Of a stretch of 64,000 nucleotides of DNA, positions 52,137 to 61,393 are shown one piece after another; position 1 is the stretch's first letter, and each line of letters starts with the position of its first letter. The notes beneath the pieces were generated by a model. That model had not been told where the DNA came from. It did not search any database and saw only the letters and a list, made by a program, of their open reading frames with translations. The stretch is from JACNJF01 sp050288105 (lineage in GTDB: Bacteria; Pseudomonadota; Gammaproteobacteria; GCA-001735895). A program made the translations under genes and the position numbers. The stretch is taken from contig JBNKDE010000004.1 of assembly GCA_050288105.1 (NCBI GenBank), positions 124,001-188,000 of the forward strand, given 5' to 3'.

Positions 52137-52154
52137 CTTCATTTGAGCTGGCTG

Positions 52155-52658
52155 TTATTGTTGTGGAGGTGGTGCTACAGGAGCCTGTTGTACCGGTGGC
52201 TGATAGCCATAGGGGCCATAACCATAGTAAGGATTAGATCCATACGGTGCAGGACCCCATGGGCCGCCCCAACCACGATTACCACCCCAGCCACCATTGT
52301 TGTTGTAGTAGTTACCAGAGTAGTTACCACGACCATCGCCATACCCGTAGTAATTACCGTAACCATTACCACGCCAGTCAGTATTGCCATCAAAGTCGCT
52401 ATCTGCATCCATATTGGCTTTACCACGACCACTAAAATTCAGGTCGAATGAGCCGTCACCAGAACCGGTGCCACGTCCACGTCCACGGCCTGTACCACGC
52501 CCATAGCCGCTACCATCATAGTTGCCGTATCCATTACCATAACCGTTATAGTAGCCATTTCCATATCCACTACCATCATTGTTGTCCCAGGCTGCATTTG
52601 CTGAAACAGAAAATCCTACGCATGCTGCGATCGCAGAAGCAATCAATAATTTTTTCAT
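52155..52658 (-). CDS. Exported Gly/Asn/Tyr-rich protein, sulfur-globule-protein-like
   Basis: 167 residues from ATG 52658 (GGAGA site upstream). Signal peptide 1-23 (MKKLLIASAIAACVGFSVSANA). The mature part is low complexity: GYGNGYYNGYGNGYGNYDGS, an Arg-Gly run (GRGTGRGRGRG), a short FDLNFSGRGKANMDADSDFDG core, Tyr/Gly/Trp repeats (GWGGNRGWGGPWGPAPYG) and a Pro/Gln tail. The FDLNFSGRG core plus GYG repeats and a PYGYGP-type end resemble the Sgp envelope proteins of sulfur globules in purple sulfur bacteria. Identification by composition is weaker than by domain; a general structural or cell-surface Gly-rich protein remains possible. Confidence 0.6.
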   Translation of the reverse strand: MKKLLIASAIAACVGFSVSANAAWDNNDGSGYGNGYYNGYGNGYGNYDGSGYGRGTGRGRGRGTGSGDGSFDLNFSGRGKANMDADSDFDGNTDWRGNGYGNYYGYGDGRGNYSGNYYNNNGGWGGNRGWGGPWGPAPYGSNPYYGYGPYGYQPPVQQAPVAPPPQQ

Positions 52659-52868
52659 CACTCAATCTCCAGTTTTTAAAGGCATTTACCATTTTTTTAT
52701 TAATCAGGATCGTTGAGCAGAGCTGACATACGGCTTTCAGATAAGCAAAACAACCCTCGCAAGAGCTTTTATAACGCAACCGAAAAAAAGAAGCAAAGTT
52801 TGAATGAAAATAGAATAAATTTAATCTGTGTTATTCAGCACGAGTTTGAGCGAATATCAGGGCGGGAA

Positions 52869-53996
52869 TTAACTGGATAAGATTGCTCTGGCCTGCGACA
52901 AATGTTCCAGCGCTCGATCCAGCGCTGGTGCAAGAAAATTGATATGACCCATTTTTCGGCCCTGGCGCGGGGATTTCTTTCCATACAGGTGCAGGTGGGC
53001 ACCCTCTATATCCAACACCTCATCCCAGGCTGGATCACCCTGAGCTGGCCATACGTCACCCAGGATATTCAGCATCGCTACAGGGGTATGCAATGCCGCA
53101 TTGCCAGCGGGCAGGCCACACACCATGCGCACCTGCTGTTCGAACTGTGAGCAGTAACAGGCATCCAGTGTATAGTGCCCGGAGTTATGCGGACGCGGAG
53201 CCACTTCATTCACCAGCAGCTCTCCCTTTGTTGAAATAAAGAATTCAACCGCCAGTACGCCGCAGTAATTTAATCCACGAGCGATGGTCTGCGCCGCCTG
53301 CTGGGCTTTTTTCTGCAACGTGTCACTGATCGCCGCCGGGGCCACACTGACGTCCAGGATGCCATTAACATGCTCGTTTTGAGCAACAGGGAAACAGAAA
53401 CACTCCCCTTTTTCATTGCGTGCGAGTACCACAGAGATTTCCATCTGCAAATCGATTCGTTGCTCTAAAACACAGGGCATATTCAGGGTTTTATATGCAT
53501 CTGCTACTGAGTCAGCATTGATACAGTTAATCTGGCCTTTTCCATCGTAGCCCAGCGTCGCTGTTTTCAGGATGGCTGGATAATTCAGTTGAGCAGCCTG
53601 TGCCAGGTCAGTTTTAGACTCAATGGCAATAAATGGAGAGGTGTTCAAGCCTAAAGACTGGATAAAGCGCTTCTCAGTGATTCGATTCTGCGTTACCGAT
53701 AATGCTGCCGCAGAAGGATGCACAGGTAGTTTGCGTGACAGGTAGTCCAGCGCCTCGGCTGGAACGTTCTCGAATTCTGTCGTGATGACTGCACAATGTT
53801 GTGCCAAATGCTCCAGAGCGCGTCGATCAGTATAGTCCGCGTGTAGGTGCTCTGTCGCCATACTGCCGGCTGGGCTGTGCGGATCGGGATCCAGCACAAT
53901 CACCTCATACCCCATGGTTCTGGCAGCCGTGACAAACATGCGGCCCAGCTGTCCGCCACCGAGAATTCCAAGTGTACTTCCGGGAAGAATGGCCAT
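52869..53996 (-). CDS. purK: 5-(carboxyamino)imidazole ribonucleotide synthase
   Basis: 375 residues, ATP-grasp fold. LGILGGGQLGRMFVTAARTMGYEVIVLD at the N-terminus, VLKTATLGYDGKGQ (ATP loop), VNEVAPRPHNSGHYT near the end. Makes N5-CAIR for PurE. Five bases after purE. Confidence 0.98.
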   Translation of the reverse strand: MAILPGSTLGILGGGQLGRMFVTAARTMGYEVIVLDPDPHSPAGSMATEHLHADYTDRRALEHLAQHCAVITTEFENVPAEALDYLSRKLPVHPSAAALSVTQNRITEKRFIQSLGLNTSPFIAIESKTDLAQAAQLNYPAILKTATLGYDGKGQINCINADSVADAYKTLNMPCVLEQRIDLQMEISVVLARNEKGECFCFPVAQNEHVNGILDVSVAPAAISDTLQKKAQQAAQTIARGLNYCGVLAVEFFISTKGELLVNEVAPRPHNSGHYTLDACYCSQFEQQVRMVCGLPAGNAALHTPVAMLNILGDVWPAQGDPAWDEVLDIEGAHLHLYGKKSPRQGRKMGHINFLAPALDRALEHLSQARAILSS

Positions 53997-54001
53997 AAAG
54001 A

Positions 54002-54496
54002 TTAGCTTTGGGGAGGTAAAACCATTTCAAAAACGCTCTGCTTCTGATCCTCGCGGAACTGCTCCAGTCTGCTGAGCTGCTCAGCATCACTATTCGCCAG
54101 CAGTGCAACCGCAAATAACCCTGCGTTGATAGCACCCGCTTCGCCAATAGCAAAAGTTGCTACGGGGATGCCTTTGGGCATTTGAACAATGGAGAGCAGG
54201 CTATCCTCGCCACGCAGATATTTTGATGGGACAGGCACGCCCAGCACAGGTACCGTGGTATGAGCCGCCAGCATACCGGGTAGATGGGCAGCGCCACCCG
54301 CACCCGCAATAATACAGGCCAGACCTTCATCCCGTGCAGATTTGGCAAACTCGGCCAGCAAGTCAGGCGTCCTGTGCGCAGAAACAACCTGCGCTTTGTA
54401 GGGCACATTAAATTTTTCTAGCTGTTCTACTGCGAGTTTCATAATGGGCCAGTCACTATCACTACCCATGACTACAGCGACTACAGGTTTAGTCAC
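54002..54496 (-). CDS. purE: N5-carboxyaminoimidazole ribonucleotide mutase
   Basis: 164 residues, class I PurE. VVMGSDSDWPIMKLA (substrate loop), VSAHRTPDLLAEF, AGAGGAAHLPGMLAAHT and VLGVPVPSKYLRGEDSLLSI. Operon purE-purK, divergent from purC across 169 bp. Confidence 0.98.
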   Translation of the reverse strand: MTKPVVAVVMGSDSDWPIMKLAVEQLEKFNVPYKAQVVSAHRTPDLLAEFAKSARDEGLACIIAGAGGAAHLPGMLAAHTTVPVLGVPVPSKYLRGEDSLLSIVQMPKGIPVATFAIGEAGAINAGLFAVALLANSDAEQLSRLEQFREDQKQSVFEMVLPPQS

Positions 54497-54665
54497 GCTA
54501 TTTCTCCGGTCGACTCAGAAAAACGGCGCATTCTACGCTGTTTTTCAACGAAAAAAACCCTTTAATGGCTTAGAAAGGGCTACAGGAAGCTGAATCTTAT
54601 TCTAATCACCAGGCATTAGGAGTAAAATCTCGCTCCTTTTGCAGACTCAGATGAGCCAGATCAAT

Positions 54666-55559
54666 ATGTCTCAAGCGGTACACCAATCCCAGATAGAAAA
54701 TCTGCCCCTGATCGCCAGAGGTAAGGTGCGTGATATTTACCAGATCGATGAGCAGCACCTGCTGTTTGTCACCACCGACCGTATTTCGGCATTCGATGTC
54801 ATCATGCCCGACCCGATCCCCGGTAAAGGCGCACTCCTGACACAGATATCTAACTTCTGGTTTGATCAATCAGCGCATATTATCCCTAATCATCTGACCA
54901 GTCTGAATCTTGCAGACTACGTGAGTGCCGAAGATTATGAGTTACTCAAGGATAGATCGGTAATTGTCAAAAAGCTCCGGCAGCTGCCAGTTGAGGCAAT
55001 TGTTCGAGGCTATATCATCGGTTCTGGCTGGAAAGATTATCAGGCCACTGGGGCAATTTGCGGCATTCAGCTACCCGAGGGGTTACAGCAGGCCGAACAA
55101 CTCCCCCAGCCCATCTTCACTCCGTCCAGCAAAGCCGAAGTCGGTGATCACGATATCAACATATCTTTCGAAAAAACCATTGAATTGATTGGGCAGGAGC
55201 TGGCTGATCAGGTCCGCGACGTCAGCATTGCCATCTACCAGATGGCGGCGCAATACGCCCTCGAACGCGGCATCATCATAGCCGACACCAAATTTGAGTT
55301 CGGGCTGGACGAGAATGATCAACTGGTGCTGGCGGATGAGGTTTTGACACCCGACTCCTCGCGTTTCTGGCCACGCCTGCAGTACCAGGTTGGAACCAGC
55401 CCGGTCAGTTACGACAAGCAATTTGTGCGCGATTACCTGGAAACCCTGGACTGGGACAAGACAGCCCCTGGACCGACGATTCCAGCCGAAATCCTGGAGA
55501 AGACACGAGCCAAATACCAGGAAGCTTTCGAGGTTTTGACCGGACAGAAATTTGACTAG
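54666..55559 (+). CDS. purC: Phosphoribosylaminoimidazole-succinocarboxamide synthase
   Basis: 297 residues, the longer SAICAR synthetase form. LPLIARGKVRDIYQIDEQHLLFVTTDR, FDVIMPDPIPGKGALLTQ, EAIVRGYIIGSGWKDY and FEFGLDENDQLVLADEVLTPDSSRFW. ATG 54666 puts the usual ~12 residues before the first motif; ATG 54651 is an alternative. None of the starts has a strong ribosome binding site. Divergent from purEK. Confidence 0.96.
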   Translation: MSQAVHQSQIENLPLIARGKVRDIYQIDEQHLLFVTTDRISAFDVIMPDPIPGKGALLTQISNFWFDQSAHIIPNHLTSLNLADYVSAEDYELLKDRSVIVKKLRQLPVEAIVRGYIIGSGWKDYQATGAICGIQLPEGLQQAEQLPQPIFTPSSKAEVGDHDINISFEKTIELIGQELADQVRDVSIAIYQMAAQYALERGIIIADTKFEFGLDENDQLVLADEVLTPDSSRFWPRLQYQVGTSPVSYDKQFVRDYLETLDWDKTAPGPTIPAEILEKTRAKYQEAFEVLTGQKFD

Positions 55560-55636
55560 TACCGGCAGCTAGTCTGACCACCTGGGTACTTCACCACAAA
55601 GGCTGATAAAAGCCTCAAACTGAAGCCGTAACAGCA

Positions 55637-56962
55637 ATGACCAAAACCACCCAGTCGCTTCAATTAAGCCACCGCCGGGTGCTACGCATCGCACTCCCGA
55701 TTGTGCTTTCGAATGCAACCGTACCGATCCTTGGCGCGGTGGATACCGGGGTGGTCGGACAACTCGGTGACGCCACTCCCATCGGCGCAGTCGGCATAGG
55801 TGCAGTGATTCTGGCCTCCATCTACTGGATATTCGGCTTTCTGCGTATGGGTACCACCGGCATGGTGGCACAGGCACAGGGCGCGGGAAACCAGGCCGAG
55901 GTTTCTGCCCTGCTGACTCGCGCCCTGTTGATTGCCTTTGTCGGCGGTCTGCTACTGATCCTGTTTCAGCTGCCCATCCTGTGGCTGGTTTTTCAAATCT
56001 CACCAGCTTCAACGGAAGTTGAAACGCTGGCGCGTTCCTACATCAACGTCCGCATATGGTCTGCACCTTTTGCCATCTCCATCTATGGCCTGACCGGCTG
56101 GTTGATCGCACGCGAACGCACAAAGACGGTACTGTTATTACAGCTATGGATGAACGGAATCAATATTTTGCTAGACCTCTGGTTCGTACTGGGTCTGGGC
56201 TGGGGCGTCGAAGGCGTAGCCATAGCGACAGTGATCGCCGAAGTTTCTGGAGCAGCCATGGGATTATGGTTATGTCGAGATGCGATGAATCATCCAGCCT
56301 GGAAAATGGCAGAAAGGATTTTTGATCGTGAACGACTGATACATATGGCGCAGGTGAACACCGACATTCTGATTCGTTCCGTACTGCTGTTATCTATCAT
56401 CGTAAGCTTTACCTTCTTCGGTTCCAGTTTTGGAGATCTGACACTGGCAGCCAATCAGATCCTGATGCAGTTTGTCGAAATCACCGCCTATGCACTAGAT
56501 GGTTTTGCCTTTGCCGCTGAAGCTATTGTCGGTCAGGCATTAGGTGCCAGATCTCGTTCTACCTTACGCCGAGCTTCTTTACTTACTTCCTGGTGGGGAT
56601 TGATGATGGCAGCACTTCTGGCTGTGGCGTTTGCTTTATTAGGTGGAGTAATTATTGATACCATGACCACGGCGGCAGATGTTCGTTTGGAGGCAAGGGA
56701 TTATCTGCCATGGATGATAGCGACGCCTTTGTTAGGCATACCCGCCTGGATGCTGGATGGAATTTTTATTGGTGCCACCCGAACCCGGGATATGCGCAAT
56801 ATGATGGTGGTTAGCATGATTATTTATCTGATCGCTGTTGCAGTTTTGATACCGCTGCTTGGCAATCACGGGCTCTGGATGGCCTTGAATGTCAGCTATC
56901 TGGCGCGGGGAGGGACTTTGTTCTGGAAGTATTTTGGCTTGGAGGCTGATGCTGAGACTTAA
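55637..56962 (+). CDS. MATE-family efflux transporter (DinF-like)
   Basis: 441 residues with about 12 membrane helices. IALPIVLSNATVPILGAVDTGVVGQLG is the typical MATE TM1 segment, and GFLRMGTTGMVAQAQGAGN and ALDGFAFAAEAIVGQALGA follow the DinF subgroup. Proton- or sodium-driven export of organic cations or oxidised compounds; substrate unknown. 77 bp after purC. Confidence 0.9.
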   Translation: MTKTTQSLQLSHRRVLRIALPIVLSNATVPILGAVDTGVVGQLGDATPIGAVGIGAVILASIYWIFGFLRMGTTGMVAQAQGAGNQAEVSALLTRALLIAFVGGLLLILFQLPILWLVFQISPASTEVETLARSYINVRIWSAPFAISIYGLTGWLIARERTKTVLLLQLWMNGINILLDLWFVLGLGWGVEGVAIATVIAEVSGAAMGLWLCRDAMNHPAWKMAERIFDRERLIHMAQVNTDILIRSVLLLSIIVSFTFFGSSFGDLTLAANQILMQFVEITAYALDGFAFAAEAIVGQALGARSRSTLRRASLLTSWWGLMMAALLAVAFALLGGVIIDTMTTAADVRLEARDYLPWMIATPLLGIPAWMLDGIFIGATRTRDMRNMMVVSMIIYLIAVAVLIPLLGNHGLWMALNVSYLARGGTLFWKYFGLEADAET

Positions 56963-56971
56963 GATTAATGC

Positions 56972-57096
56972 TGTCATTGAGAACGCAGTGAAGCAGTCTC
57001 TTGCAAAAATAACAACTTTCCGGATTGTGATACCACAATCCGGTCAGTTCCTTCCACCAAAAAGATTGCCTCACTGCTTCTTACCTTACAATGACA
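56972..57096. mobile_element. MITE-like palindromic extragenic element
   Basis: 125 bp with nested inverted repeats: outer TGTCATTG/CAATGACA (56972-56979, 57089-57096), inner GCAGTGA/TCACTGC (56985-56991, 57071-57077) and a central perfect 10-bp stem CCGGATTGTG/CACAATCCGG (57020-57029, 57034-57043). The end TGTCATTG..GCAGTGAAGCAGTCTC resembles the widely scattered extragenic repeats with TGTCATTGCGAG...GCAATGACA termini. It sits between the convergent MATE and OMP genes and encodes no protein. Confidence 0.7.
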
Positions 57097-57113
57097 GAAT
57101 AATATAGGGACAA

Positions 57114-57129
57114 GGGGGCCATTGCCCCC
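57114..57129 (-). other. GC-rich hairpin directly after the OMP stop codon
   Basis: GGGGGC (57114-57119) pairs with GCCCCC (57124-57129) with a 4-base loop, one base past the stop codon. On the minus strand only TT follows, so termination by itself would be weak; it may protect the mRNA end. Confidence 0.5.
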
Positions 57130-57130
57130 C

Positions 57131-58327
57131 TCAAAAATACCGGGCCAATTCCACCAACAAATAATCATCCGTCTCATAAATCTTCAAAGGATCACCATCA
57201 TCAATATCCGCAAACAGCTGCATTTCCCCAGTCAATTTCCAGCTATCACCCAGACGCCGACTGGCTTCAACCCGAAAGCTTTTTGACTGGTTATCGGTAT
57301 CCACAATCACCCCGGCCAGCACCTCGCTGCTTTGCACATCGTTAAACGCAAATCTCAATCCTGCAAACAGGTCATTATTAAACACACCATCGTCGGCTTT
57401 GGAGCGATCATCGTAGGAATACTCCATCAAGGTACCCAGGTCGATCGCAGAATCCATAATACCGTAAAAGGTATACTCAAATCCGGCGGTGGTGGCATTA
57501 TAGGAGCCAGAGTCCTGCTCACGGTGAACAAATTCCCATTTCCATAACCAGTCTTCGACGATAGATTGCAGATCAATACCGAACTGGGTCATCTGGGCAT
57601 AATAGGGAATCAATACTGGCTGTCCATTTCCATCCAGCGCAAACCTTAACTCGGGCTCACGGCTGGTGCCGTCAAACCAGGATAGCCCCAGCTCGGTATC
57701 ACCAAAGGTTTGCGTATAACGTAACGCATAGTCGATATGCTTTTCCTTATCGGAGGATTCAAAGATGGCCTGGCTATCTTCAACCGGGTAAGGCAAGCGC
57801 AGGCGACCTTCGGGTGAATGGAACTCTGATTCGCGAAAACCAGGCAGGATAAAGACATGGAAAACACCCCAGTCCTGGATCGTGGTGTAGTGCAGCATGG
57901 GTTGACCGAGTTTGTCTTCACCGTCGATACCTTCAACCCGATCGATGGAGTTGATCACATCCACCAGGTGCTGCGATTCGGTAACGCCCCAGAATACGGT
58001 ATCGATACCGACGCGCCATTCGTCATTATCATTGATATGTAGCCATTTAAGTTCACGGATATCTGCATGCTGCCGATTATCATCCTTACTGTCTGCACGC
58101 ATAAAAAGTTCGGCGACAAAGGCATCATCTCGATCATTCCATTCGTGGCTTAATTTAGGTTTAAACGACAAGGTTAGACTTTCATCCTGTTGCTGCGGGA
58201 ATTGTGCATCCTGACCATACAGCTGGAGTTCGGCTGCGACATTTCCCGAAAGTTGCCATGCCTGGCTGCCATGCATCCACAACCCGCTTAGCAGTAGCAG
58301 CGGGATTAGTTTTCCTGTCCTGATCAT
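57131..58327 (-). CDS. Outer-membrane beta-barrel protein of the RND/LolA-like operon
   Basis: 398 residues. Signal peptide 1-23 (ending SQA), then alternating hydrophobic strands with frequent aromatic ends (AELQLYGQDAQF, LSHEWNDRDDAFVAELF, ... LLVELARYF), ending in Phe as outer-membrane porins do. A tightly charged HYTTIQDWGVFHVFILPGF segment is typical of the barrels that accompany MMPL-type RND transporters and LolA-like proteins. Start overlaps the LolA-like stop (ATGA). Function not defined. Confidence 0.75.
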   Translation of the reverse strand: MIRTGKLIPLLLLSGLWMHGSQAWQLSGNVAAELQLYGQDAQFPQQQDESLTLSFKPKLSHEWNDRDDAFVAELFMRADSKDDNRQHADIRELKWLHINDNDEWRVGIDTVFWGVTESQHLVDVINSIDRVEGIDGEDKLGQPMLHYTTIQDWGVFHVFILPGFRESEFHSPEGRLRLPYPVEDSQAIFESSDKEKHIDYALRYTQTFGDTELGLSWFDGTSREPELRFALDGNGQPVLIPYYAQMTQFGIDLQSIVEDWLWKWEFVHREQDSGSYNATTAGFEYTFYGIMDSAIDLGTLMEYSYDDRSKADDGVFNNDLFAGLRFAFNDVQSSEVLAGVIVDTDNQSKSFRVEASRRLGDSWKLTGEMQLFADIDDGDPLKIYETDDYLLVELARYF

Positions 58328-59103
58328 CTTGCTCTTTTTAAGGTTTGCGAGTTGAAGTCACCATCCTGCAGACCGGTTTTAAACTGGTAGTTTTTCCATT
58401 CCAGTTCGGTGGATTTTCCGTTCTGATGGTTCACCATTTCCATTTTTCCTGCCCGCCAGTAATGACCGAGGAATTGCTGGTAGTCACTCGCCTGCAGGGT
58501 TTTCAGCGGCTCATCCTTACGATCAAAATAATCCACCTTGATGACGCGATAAACTTCCTTGTCCAGCCATACCTGCTGACGTTTATAGCCGGAATACTCG
58601 TAAGCCGGAATGCGTTCAATCACATAACACTGGTAGTCACCACAGGCTTCGTCATTCAGGTATTTGTAATGATATTTTTCGACTTCCTGCGAGCCCAGGT
58701 CTTCAAAAGCAAACTCACTCCCCATAAAGGGGCCAGATTTATTACGCGAGCTGATACGTTTCACGCGTTTGATCGCAGGCAGGTATAGCCACTGGTCGTC
58801 GGGCTCCAGTCCGTGCGAAAAGGTAAGCATAGCGGTACCTTTGACATCAGCGGGTTCATCGAAGATCGACATGCTTTTATCGCCATCGCCCTGCACTTCT
58901 AGCGTGCGGATCCTGATTTTACGGGTCGAGGTTTCGCCTTTTTTATTTTTCAACGTCATATTCATATCAGCAGTAAAATCGACGAACCCCTGATCGTAAG
59001 CCTTCGCATCTTTAGCTATCTGTAGTCCTTTGTCTTCAGCACTTTGCGCATTAGCTATCAGGGGCAGGCACAATAAGCTGGCCAGTAAAATCTTTTTAAG
59101 CAT
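58324..59103 (-). CDS. Periplasmic LolA-like outer-membrane lipoprotein-sorting protein
   Basis: 259 residues, signal peptide 1-19 (ending ANA). The motif PADVKGTAMLTFSHGLEPDDQWLYLPAIKRVKRISSRNKSGPFMGSEFAFEDL identifies the LolA_like (PF17131) group, which accompanies RND/MMPL transporters and probably carries a lipid or hydrophobic substrate. The stretch DEACGDYQCYVIERIPAY contains a possible disulfide pair. Overlaps the RND gene by eight bases and the OMP gene by four. Confidence 0.85.
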   Translation of the reverse strand: MLKKILLASLLCLPLIANAQSAEDKGLQIAKDAKAYDQGFVDFTADMNMTLKNKKGETSTRKIRIRTLEVQGDGDKSMSIFDEPADVKGTAMLTFSHGLEPDDQWLYLPAIKRVKRISSRNKSGPFMGSEFAFEDLGSQEVEKYHYKYLNDEACGDYQCYVIERIPAYEYSGYKRQQVWLDKEVYRVIKVDYFDRKDEPLKTLQASDYQQFLGHYWRAGKMEMVNHQNGKSTELEWKNYQFKTGLQDGDFNSQTLKRAR

Positions 59104-61393
59104 GTTTCATCTCCTTTTTATCCAGTGCCATTAACAATGGCGGTAACAATATAAAATCAGCTATCAATGCAAATACGATGGTCGCTGCGGTCATCAGACC
59201 CATGTCGGCATTCAGGGTAAATGCGGAACGGGTCAACACCAGGAAGCCTAATGCTAACACGACGGAGGTTGCCACCAGCGCCAGTCCAACGGTCCTGAAC
59301 GCATAGCGTGTTGCATCCTGTGCATTCAATCCTTTCTCTCTACGCGCACGCAGGTACTTACTTAGAAAATGTACTGTATCATCGACCACAATGCCGAGTG
59401 TCATCCCGGTCACTACCGACAATGCCAGGCCAACCTGTCCAACGCTAATACCCCATAATCCAAATGCCATACCTGCGGGCACAAGGTTGGGGATCAGACT
59501 AATCAATCCGATTCTTACAGACTTTAACGCCACAACAAGAATTAACGATATAAGTACCAGAGCAATAGTCGTACCTAACAACATAGCCCTGATATTTCTA
59601 AACCCGATATGACTAAACATAATAGTTGGACTGGCCCCAGGGTTGCGCATGGTATCTGGCACATTTTCCCGCAACCACTGCTGAGCCCTATCTTCCAGGT
59701 TTATCACATTGGTCGTCGAAATGTTGTACAGCATTACGGTCATTCGTGTTGCAGATTTATCTACATTGATCTGGTTGTTTAAATCCAGTCCATAAGGTAA
59801 TGACATTTCATACAGCAATAGATACTGTGCAGCCAGATCTCGCTGTTCAGGCAGCTTATACCAGCTTTCGTCATCGGCATGCATGTTGCGATTTAGGCGT
59901 TTAAAGATATCCGTAATGACATTAACATGAATCACCTCGGGTTGCTGCCTGAACCAGTTTGCAAATTTTTCTATATTCGCCAGAAATGCCGGATTGCTCA
60001 CACCCCCTGCTTCTCCGGATTCCAGTGAGTAATCGATCAGGTAGAGACCACTTAAGTTTTCCGATGCAAAATCGGCGTCACGACGAAATTCAATTTGCTG
60101 ACCGAAGTACTTGGTGAACTCATCGTTTAATTCATTGCGTGGTACAAATGACACCAGAGCAATAATAAAAAGCCCCATAAAAATTAACAGCCCTTTGCGC
60201 TTCTCAATCACAAATTCAGCAAAACTGACCATTAATTTACTGGAGCGACTTTCCACTCGCTGTTCCCTGACGGGCAGGATCATCATTAATGCTGGCAGAA
60301 ATGTAATGCTCAACAGCCAGGCGATAACCACACCCATGGCAACGATATTGCCCAGGTCTCTAAATGGTGGCGCATCTGAAAAATTCAGGCTAAGGAAACC
60401 AATTGCTGTGGTCAGGGTCGTCAGGAAAACGGGCTGCATATTGACGCGTAGACTATCCATCATCGCCTCCTGACGGGACTCACCATGATACATAGCAATC
60501 AGGAAGTTCATCAGGATATGTACCGAGTGAGCGATAGACATGGTCGGAATCACCATAATTGCAGAGAATGAAGGCGGGGTTAGTGCAATGCCCAGCCAGC
60601 CGGCCATACCCATGGCGCCTATGATAGAGAACACAATGATAAAAAACGTTGTAATGGTTCCACTTAAGCCTTTAACCCAGAAGAACAGCACGACGACGAA
60701 CATCAGAAACATAAAAGGTACCAGATGCGTCATATCGTAGATACTGGCCTCGGGAAAGGCATTGTTCATCATGATAATACCGGTCATCTTGACATCGATG
60801 CCAGGAAACTTTTGCATGAACTCTTTCTTTAGTTCACGCACGTATTCTACGACCTGAGGGTTCTCTGCATTGACATCGACACCTTTTAATTCGATGGTGA
60901 TATTGACCCCGGTCACACGCCCCGTTCTGGATATCAGGCGATTTACCAGCAGGGGCTCATGAGTTGCAATTTCACGCACCTGTTGTAGTCGCTCAGGGGT
61001 TAAATCGTCATCCGCAAACACCAGGTCTTCTACAATCAGGTCATCCCCTTCTGCATAGGTATACTGAAAATTAGTAATGGAATCTACGCGTGTGGAAAAT
61101 GGTGTCTGCCAGGCTTTATTGGTTAACCAGGTAACGGCTTTGAGGGTTTCTGGCGTGAAAACATTACCATCCTCCGGCACCAGCACCATCATCACATTAT
61201 CGTTTTTGGAGTAGGTGTCCTGCAGGTTTTCGAAGGCTAATAGCTGTGGATTTTCTTTGCTAAAAAAGACCCGGTAATCGTTAGTAAAGCTTAGGAATCG
61301 TGCGCCGAATGCCATCACCAACACCGCAAGAACACTGGCTATAACCACCAGCCATTTGAAACGTAGTATTGCTGCCGAATACCCTTTTATCAT
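59096..61393 (-). CDS. RND/MMPL-family transporter
   Basis: 765 residues in two repeats, each with one N-terminal helix, a large periplasmic loop and five further helices. ANDYRVFFSKENPQL-type start of loop 1 reads TNDYRVFFSKENPQL; IMVIPTMSIAHSVHILMNF in the first half and GIVVDDTVHFLSKYLRARRE in the second half hold the proton-relay acid residues (DDT of TM10). Smaller than AcrB, as in lipid-exporting MMPL/HpnN-type proteins. Its start overlaps the tetR stop (TAATG). Confidence 0.9.
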   Translation of the reverse strand: MIKGYSAAILRFKWLVVIASVLAVLVMAFGARFLSFTNDYRVFFSKENPQLLAFENLQDTYSKNDNVMMVLVPEDGNVFTPETLKAVTWLTNKAWQTPFSTRVDSITNFQYTYAEGDDLIVEDLVFADDDLTPERLQQVREIATHEPLLVNRLISRTGRVTGVNITIELKGVDVNAENPQVVEYVRELKKEFMQKFPGIDVKMTGIIMMNNAFPEASIYDMTHLVPFMFLMFVVVLFFWVKGLSGTITTFFIIVFSIIGAMGMAGWLGIALTPPSFSAIMVIPTMSIAHSVHILMNFLIAMYHGESRQEAMMDSLRVNMQPVFLTTLTTAIGFLSLNFSDAPPFRDLGNIVAMGVVIAWLLSITFLPALMMILPVREQRVESRSSKLMVSFAEFVIEKRKGLLIFMGLFIIALVSFVPRNELNDEFTKYFGQQIEFRRDADFASENLSGLYLIDYSLESGEAGGVSNPAFLANIEKFANWFRQQPEVIHVNVITDIFKRLNRNMHADDESWYKLPEQRDLAAQYLLLYEMSLPYGLDLNNQINVDKSATRMTVMLYNISTTNVINLEDRAQQWLRENVPDTMRNPGASPTIMFSHIGFRNIRAMLLGTTIALVLISLILVVALKSVRIGLISLIPNLVPAGMAFGLWGISVGQVGLALSVVTGMTLGIVVDDTVHFLSKYLRARREKGLNAQDATRYAFRTVGLALVATSVVLALGFLVLTRSAFTLNADMGLMTAATIVFALIADFILLPPLLMALDKKEMKHA

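Noticed and set aside
52143..52451. 102-codon plus-strand frame opposite the Gly-rich protein gene
   Set aside because: Mirror of the repetitive GGN/TAY codons; the minus-strand frame has signal peptide, ribosome binding site and terminator.
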